Positions 57,514-64,000 of a stretch of DNA of 64,000 nucleotides are shown piece after piece. Source of the DNA: Nicotiana tabacum (lineage: Eukaryota; Streptophyta; Magnoliopsida; Solanales; Solanaceae). The notes beneath the pieces were generated by a model. That model made no database searches, was not told the DNA's origin, and saw only the letters and a list, made by a program, of their open reading frames with translations. The translations under genes were made by a program, and so were the position numbers. The stretch lies in contig NC_134101.1 in NCBI RefSeq assembly GCF_000715075.1, forward strand, positions 24,792,822 to 24,856,821. Reading direction: 5' to 3'. Position 1 is the first letter of the stretch; each line of letters starts with the position of its first letter.

Positions 57514-59283
57514 TTAGTCACAAAAAAATATTAAGTAAAAATTTGACTTCTTCAAAATGATAAATATTGATCATGATATTGACACACATATAAAGAATTT
57601 TATTCATTTATTCATGATCTTTTCTAATAATATTTATTTAAGTAACAAATTAAATTAACGTATACAAAAAAAACTTATTAGTAATTTGAAATTAGAATAT
57701 CTTATGAATATTGTTTTTGTCTTAGTAACCATGTATATTATGATTCGTAATGTAGTAATAAATAAAAATGGACAATTTAGTTAATACTTTTATCATAATA
57801 TTATAATTGATTTCAAAGTTATAAATATTAGGAAAAATAATTAAATGTCAATTTTATCCTATTTGAAATTTATTTTTAAGGGTAAAAAGGGTTTATTAAT
57901 ATTTCGCTCTGAATCTTTGTGATTTTATAATAGTTTTTATATATACTTTTATTGATTAAAGAAATATAACAATATGTATTGTGCTCGCAAGAAAAAAAAA
58001 ATTGTCTTCTTTCTATTAAAATGAACTTGAAAATAGCTTTTAAATTTTTTTAGGAAAGCTCTTAGATCTTCAAAAGCTATGTATTCTTGCTAAAATTGAA
58101 AAGTTGATTATATAGAACTTGAACTAAGTTTAATTTGAATATATTGAATGATGATTGGGGAATTTTATAGAGTACAATTTCTCCCTTTATTGAGTTAGCT
58201 ATATATAGGATCAATATTCATCAATTTACAAAATTTAAACTTTTTATTTTATACTCGAATATAACTTTTACTAAGTATATTTACATATTGCGATTAGGTA
58301 ATTTTACCAAATAATAAAGACGGCTAACCAAAAAGAAAATTGTGTGTGAGATATAAGGCAAAAGAATTTAACCAAAAAGATCTCCTAAACCTAAAGGGTA
58401 TTAACTACAAAATAAACACATTTAATACTCCAACATAGGGAGTTGAACGTAGGGACGAAAATTTAGTATAGGCAGAATTGTTTTATCTACAAAAAAGGTC
58501 GAACGAATAGGAAAACATTTAGGCAAAATTTTATTAACTTTCTTAGAGTGTTAATGATAAGAGAAATATATTTACATATATTTTTGAATATATCTTGTGG
58601 CAATTGACAAATAGGATTCTAGTTTGATAATTCAAAATGAGTTGGAGAAACGTATTGTCAACTACCGAGCAATCGTCGTGCGCACACGTACGTTTTATGA
58701 CTCTTTCTCTCTGTGTGTTGTATTTATATAAAACAAGGTATCTTTTCATATTTTATGGCAACAAATAGTTCACTTTCTCTGTATGCCAACTGGAATATTT
58801 CCAATAATAAATCGGGGTACTAGCATTTTACTTATGTCATTTTCCGTTTGATGGAGCCTCGTTTTAAGTCTAATCGTATAGTATTGTATTATTATTGTGT
58901 ACTATATCATTTTGATATATATAATATTTGAATAAATTATATTGTGTGTCATCGTTTCATAATATCATGCACAAATAATGTAAAGAATAAACTTGAAATA
59001 TTATAAAGAAAAAGTAAGGTACGGGGTGAAATTATTATATAAAAAGGTAAGGTAAAAAATAAATTAAAATATGATTATTTAATAATAAAGAAGGGCAAGA
59101 TGAGAGAAAAAAATATGGAAACGATGCGACCACACCAAATCGGTCGTTCCATAAAGTAACACATTTCGTCATTACGTAATGACGGATTTAACGATACGAT
59201 ACAATAAAATTTAAGTAACAATCAAAACAAATATTATATTTAAAATAACAATAGCAACCGGTAACAACCATGCAAACAACCTG
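57514..59283. other. AT-rich upstream region of the P450 gene
   Basis: No credible ORF or LTR. At 58788-58876 GGAATATTTCCAATAATAAA and following bases match 59340-59403, an older third copy of part of the promoter repeat. GGTCGTTCC/AAAGTAACACATTTCGTCA near 59140-59180 is unique. Confidence 0.6.
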
Positions 59284-59453
59284 TAAGTCTATATAAGGAG
59301 TGATATATCTTTGCATCTGTCCCAACATACACACAAAAAGGAACATTTCCAACAATAAATTGTACGGGGTAGCATTTTCCATAAAATGGAACCTTTTTTT
59401 AAGTCTATATAAGGAGTTTTATATCGTTGCATCATCTATCCCAACATACAAAA
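59284..59453 (+). promoter_or_regulatory. Duplicated TATA/5'UTR region of the P450 gene
   Basis: AAGTCTATATAAGGAG occurs at 59285 and 59401, each followed by a TTGCATC and CCAACATACA leader. TATATAA boxes are 59290-59296 and 59406-59412. In the first copy the start context AAAATGGAAC reads AAAAAGGAAC, so the ATG is lost; the second copy supplies the ATG at 59454. From the near box the 5'UTR would be very short (about 15-20 nt), from the far box about 130 nt. Confidence 0.7.
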
Positions 59454-61925
59454 ATGGAACTTCCCATCCTTTCCATCTTTCTCTTCTTCATCTCTCTTTT
59501 ATGGTTCATTATCAAACCATATCTCCATTCTAAGGCGAGAAAGCTACCACCTGGTCCTACTGGTCTCCCAATAATTGGGTCACTGCTAAAGCTAGGTTCT
59601 AAACCAAACCGATCATTAGCCGAGCTAGCCAAAATACATGGCCCTCTCATGACTCTAAAGCTCGGCTCAGTCACAACCATAGTAGCCTCCTCGGCCGACA
59701 TAGCCAAAGAGATCCTCCATAAACACGACGAAACATTCTCAGCACGCATTGTTCCCGTTGCTGTTGCTGCCCAGCCGAACCCAGAAGCAACCCTAGCATG
59801 GGTCAACGGCGATCACTTGTGGAAGAAAAAGAGAAGATTTCTTAGCACGCAGATGTTCACTAACCAAAGACTCGATTCGCTCCAAGAACTCCGTCACCAA
59901 AAGGCTGCACAACTAGTGAGTCACATAAGGCAGCAAAGTCAAAGGGGTGCAGCTGTTGACATAGGACGTGTTGCTTTTGCAACGACGTTGAATTTAATAT
60001 CGAATACCGTTTTCTCCATTGACATGGTGGACCCTGAATTCAAGACAGCTCATGAATTCAAGGAATTAGTTTGGACAATTATGGAGGATGCTGGGGTACC
60101 TAACTTGTCTGATTATTTCCCGGTTTTAAAGCGGTTTGATTTGCAAGGAGTGAAGCGTCGTATACAGCCAGCATATTTAAGGTTGCATGAAATATTTGAC
60201 CAAGTAATTCAGAAGAGAGTAGAAGCTAGAGCCAAAGGGGTGCTGAAGACAGGTGATTTCTTGGACGTACTACTTGATCAATTTGAAGAAGCTGATGTGA
60301 CTGGATTTGGCACAGAGATCAAGCCTCTTATGGTGGTAAGTGCTTCTTCTTTTTCTTTTTTCCTTTTAAATTTTATTTGAAATTCACCTTATATTCAAAT
60401 GAAATACTTAGCAGTTTAAATTATACTTCCTATTTTTCAATTAAGTTGAACCTTTTCGGAGTCCGAGAGTCAAATTGACTAATTTTCGATATAAATTCTT
60501 TAAGTTTTTTTTAGAATCTATATATTTAAAAATTAAATAAAAAAGTATTATAAGCCATAACAACTAGCAATTCAAAAAATTTAAAAATTATTTCAAAAAC
60601 AGATATGGTCAAATAACATCCTGTTTGATTTTTCAAATAGTAATAAGTTCATTCTTTTTGAAGTAACGAAAATATATACAATCATAGTTTTTTATACCAC
60701 TAAGTTAGTCGGATATTTATAGGTAAGCCTTATTTAAATGTAGGACTTATAATCTGAAAAATAAGACAAATTATCTATTACATCAGGTAAATATAATCTG
60801 GTGTAAAAATTCTTTACACTAAGAATGTATAACTTAAACTCAAACAATATTATTTATTTTTGTGTTGATTTTGGGTGCGAGGGGAAAATATTATCAAACG
60901 TCAAATTCGTTTACACAAAGAATGTATAACTTAAACTAGACAATATATTGTTCGAACATATAATCGTAAATTTCCTTTTTACTCTATTTGGTATAGCCTA
61001 CGTTTCAGCTTATGCAAACCTATTTTCTTTTCAATCAGTTTACAAAAGAGTGATTTCTTTATAAATTTAAAAATAATTTAATTTAAACTTACAGTTTTAC
61101 CATGATGACATGCTTTAGATCAGAAGTGCTAAAAATCAAATTTAAATTTTTTTATTTCTTTCTTAAATTTCGAGTCGAATCAAATATATTTGCATAAATT
61201 AAAATAGAAGGAATAAAATATTTTAAGTTAACGTGGGCGTAGATCATGAAGTTATCACTCCGTAGAGATTGATCAGAAACAAGTTATGTAGTGATAAGTA
61301 ACGCAAAAATTAATTATGCAACGATTGAAATGTAGATATTTTTTTTTATCGAGTGTTTGAATCTTTATATTAGGAAGGGAATATATAGGGTAAAATTTAA
61401 ATATATGAATCTTTTTAAACATAATAATTGAAATGGTGTTGATGATCGATTTGTGGAAAAGATAAAGACTAATTCTATCTTTTGATATTTAAAACATATT
61501 AACTAATTCATGCATTGTCATCCACTATATAGTAGGTATAAAATAATACATCAATTGGTGTATTAAATTAAAAAGGAGTTAGCTATAATGGATTTAAAAT
61601 ATAAATCAATCATGTAAAAAAATCAATACTATTTTTTATATCATGATTATATTATCTAAAACATCAAACCAAACGAGCTCTTATTGGTCTAGTAAGTAGT
61701 TGTCATCCAGCTGGGCTCCAAGTCTCCTAGATTCCTCAAATCATTGCTTTTGTATCCTATTTAGGTGACCCGCATTCATAATCGGTTCTAAACAAATAAC
61801 ATATCTCTCCTTTTTAGCCCAAAAAAATATCTTTCTCTTTATATAAATATATTTATTTTATTTTTATGTATTCTTAATAATATGACTTGAGTGCATTTAG
61901 GTGGAGTATAAAGTTGAAACTTACC

Positions 61926-61963
<38 letters not shown>

Positions 61964-63567
61964 CTCTGAAATGCTGGCATCAAAACTTTCGCATCAAATG
62001 AGACGGAATAAGTATATCAAAACAGTCAAAGTTGAAAAATAAGTGCAATAATACATAAGCAATTTCAAATTCATCAATTTTTTAGCATACATAGTCGTCA
62101 GAGCTGAAAAATAAGTACACTGAGCTTCTTTCTTACGAAACACTAGAGAAAATAATAACTTGGAAAAGAGATCACGTGTGACGTACTAGTAAATCTCTAA
62201 CTATTATCTAGTAAAAATGTAAATTAATTTACTTTCATAAATTAAACTAGACTAATAAAATAAAAATAAATTTACAAACGTCAATACATATAACTTATAT
62301 CACTAAGGAAATTACTAGTTTTCAACAGTTCAAGAATTACCTGATTATTTCTAATGCATATAATTAATTTTTCAACAATTCAAGAAAGTACGGTATATAA
62401 ATTATTTCTTATAGCACCATCATCTGTGACTAAAGTGCTACATTTTGTTTATCCTTTTACAAAATAATTTTGCTTTCGGTCGAGCAATTGTGAACAAAAG
62501 AATTAGTAGTATGTCCAGGAATTTCCCTTCCCTCCACTCCATTAAATAAGGGAAAATTTTAAGAAATAGATATTTCATATTTAGAAAAGTAAATAATACC
62601 GTGCGACATAAGTTGTAATAAACACGTGATCAAGTATCCTTGGCGGCGAATAACTTTTTAAATTAAAAAAAAAATCTTCATAAATATTTAGGTGGACCAG
62701 ATTATGTTCTTCTCCATTTCATTTTGGGGCTAAGTACCTAATTTGTACAGCACATTTTTAATGATGATGCCTTAACTTTACAGGTTCTTAAATGGAGACC
62801 TCAACTTGTAGATAACAAATATTTTAAACGCATCAAGTTGTATTAAACAACCTTCTTTATTAAATACAAATACTTGTGCTAGACAGAACATAATACAATA
62901 TATGATGTTAATAAGTTAAGTGTGTGCCATGACTTGACGACAGGATTTATTCATTGCTGGAAGTGACACATCTGCTATAACAACAGAATGGGCAATGGCA
63001 GAACTTCTTCGAAAACCTCAAGTACTTAACAAAGTAAGAGAAGAAATACTTCAACAAATAGGCACAGAAAGACCAGTGAAAGAATCAGACATTGAGAAAC
63101 TTCCATACCTTCAAGCAGTTGTAAAAGAAGCAATGAGACTTCATCCGGCAGTTTCATTACTCTTGCCACACAAAGCCCAAAATGATATACAAGTGTTGGG
63201 CTACACTGTGCCTAAGAACACTCAAGTTCTCGTGAATGCTTGGGCAATTGGAAGAGATCCAAAATCCTGGGATAAGCCACTGGAGTTTATGCCTGAAAGA
63301 TTCATAAAGTCTAGTGTGGATTACAAAGGTAGGGACTTTGAGTTTATACCGTTTGGCGCCGGCCGAAGAATTTGCCCTGGGATGCCACTTGCTATAAGGA
63401 TGGTGAATTTGATGTTGGCTTCTATTATTCAACCATTTAGTTGGAAGCTACCTGATGGAATGGCACCAGAGAAATTGAACATGGACGAACAGTTTGGAGT
63501 TAGCTTGAGGAAGGCTGTTCCTCTTGTTGCCATTCCTATTATGGAAGAAAACAAGGTCATTGTTTAG
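59454..63567 (+). CDS. Cytochrome P450, CYP76 family-like (geraniol-hydroxylase-type), 2 exons, 501 aa
   Basis: Exon 1 (59454-60335, 294 codons) ends at ATGGTG/GTAAGT; exon 2 (62944-63567, 207 codons plus TAG) begins after GACGACAG, both phase 0. A 2,608-bp intron lies between. The protein has an N-terminal membrane anchor (residues 4-20, LFFISLLWF), a basic stop and the PPGP hinge (32-35). The I-helix AGSDTS is at 299-304, with Ser where Thr is usual at the last position. ExxR is 356-359 (KEAMRLHP), PERF 411-414 and the heme loop FGAGRRICPG 431-440, with ligand Cys438. Length and AWVNGDHLWKKKRRFLSTQM fit CYP76. Such enzymes sit on the ER and oxidise monoterpenols or other small hydrophobics with a P450 reductase; the substrate here is not known. 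The frame looks intact, so a working gene is likely. The start is taken at ATG 59454 rather than an upstream TTG. Confidence 0.92.
61928..61959. repeat. (TA)n microsatellite in the P450 intron
   Basis: About 16 TA dinucleotides. The rest of the intron is AT-rich, with no ORF or TE end that I recognise. Confidence 0.95.
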
Positions 63568-64000
63568 TCTATATAATGTGATTTGCCATTTCTTTATTAT
63601 TATTTTTTAATAACCTTATGGGACTGTTTCTTTGAGCTATTTGATTGTGAGAAGTATTATGGGTAAGGTTTGAGTGTTAATTGGAGAGGAGAAACTTGAA
63701 ACTAATAACGAACTTCAACATCTTGATTAATATTTTTATGGCTACTCATTAGGTGAGTACCAATTGCAACTTTGATTTGTGTCCGATTAGGGATAATATT
63801 GAATTCTACCATATGCTTAGAAGTTCTATTTTACTTTCACCATATATTCGCTTTCTTGTTTAAATAATTTCTACTTCATTCCTTGTGTTCCTTGATTCAA
63901 ACTCCATAGTGCTTTCACCCCATATTACCTTTACATTATCAACTTTATGTCCACTCTACTACTTACTATTATAATATAGTAAATATCTTCCGAACTAGCA
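63568..64000 (+). other. P450 3' flank
   Basis: AT-rich; TTATTATTATTTTTTAATAA just after the stop may serve as the far-upstream/polyadenylation region. No gene is visible to the window end. Confidence 0.5.

Noticed and set aside
59427..59453. Upstream in-frame start (TTG) of the P450
   Set aside because: Plant P450s start with ATG before the membrane anchor; ATG 59454 gives the normal MELPILS... N-terminus and length.
1..64000. Endogenous pararetrovirus or other integrated virus
   Set aside because: No movement-protein, coat or caulimovirid RT motifs were seen; all RT/integrase pieces have gypsy order and LTRs.
1..64000. tRNA or rRNA genes
   Set aside because: Only 12-base primer binding sites complementary to iMet tRNA were found; no cloverleaf or rRNA core motif was recognised.

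Overview
This is plant nuclear DNA, most likely from a large, repeat-rich Solanaceae genome of Nicotiana type (inference). The reasons are stacked Tekay/Del-like Ty3-gypsy elements with 2.9-3.5 kb LTRs ending in TGT(A/C)A(T/C)GACCC-type sequence, intron-bearing genes, AT-rich spacers and no prokaryotic gene organisation. Only one host gene looks intact: a two-exon CYP76-like cytochrome P450 on the + strand (59454-63567). Everything to its left is mobile DNA and gene relics.

Region 1-8657 is an old low-copy-looking island. It holds the 3' end of a plant-mobile-domain (MAIN-like) type gene (+), a two-exon GRF-like zinc-finger mini-gene (-, 1008-1441), a three-unit tandem repeat, an unrecognised broken gene (+, 1987-2568 and 8169-8399), and the last codons of a Mutator-like transposase (-, 8559-8657). 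The unrecognised gene is split by a chromovirus, TE-1 (2570-8168, 1,030-bp LTRs), whose protease/RT section is deleted.

Region 8658-35791 is a nest. An Athila-like element (TE-2, - strand) carries a truncated LTR (TE-3) and is cut by a Tekay-like element (TE-4, - strand, 15111-35791). TE-4 contains a complete younger Tekay-like element (TE-5, + strand, 15328-26444, TSD ACAAG) inside its LTR and a solo LTR (TE-6, 30311-33170, TSD TCTTT) inside its integrase/pol region. Region 35792-37441 is a scrambled junction leading to a full LTR (TE-7, 37442-40937). That LTR truncates another unknown gene (-, 41122-40938) whose upstream side carries a 31-bp-arm inverted repeat.

Region 41322-51708 has a spacer, a short LTR/TRIM-like stretch and TE-8 (42511-51708, - strand), with two ~3.5 kb LTRs around only 2.2 kb of interior holding gag remnants. 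Region 51709-57513 has unrecognised DNA and a truncated element (TE-9) between two 511-bp direct repeats. Region 57514-59453 is AT-rich upstream DNA, and the P450 fills most of the rest.

The retroelements are damaged by deletions, frameshifts and stop codons; none appears able to encode a full pol. The less ordinary signals are: (i) the PMD/GRF/unknown/MULE cluster with convergent gene pairs; (ii) two rapidly changing repeat modules that recur in each Tekay-like LTR type, a palindromic CpG-rich array (just upstream of a TATA-like box where I could find one) and a stem-forming minisatellite; (iii) a 60-bp integrase-derived patch in the protease-RT gap of TE-5; and (iv) a duplicated promoter/start region in front of the P450. 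All coordinates were read by eye; percentages and homology searches were not computed.
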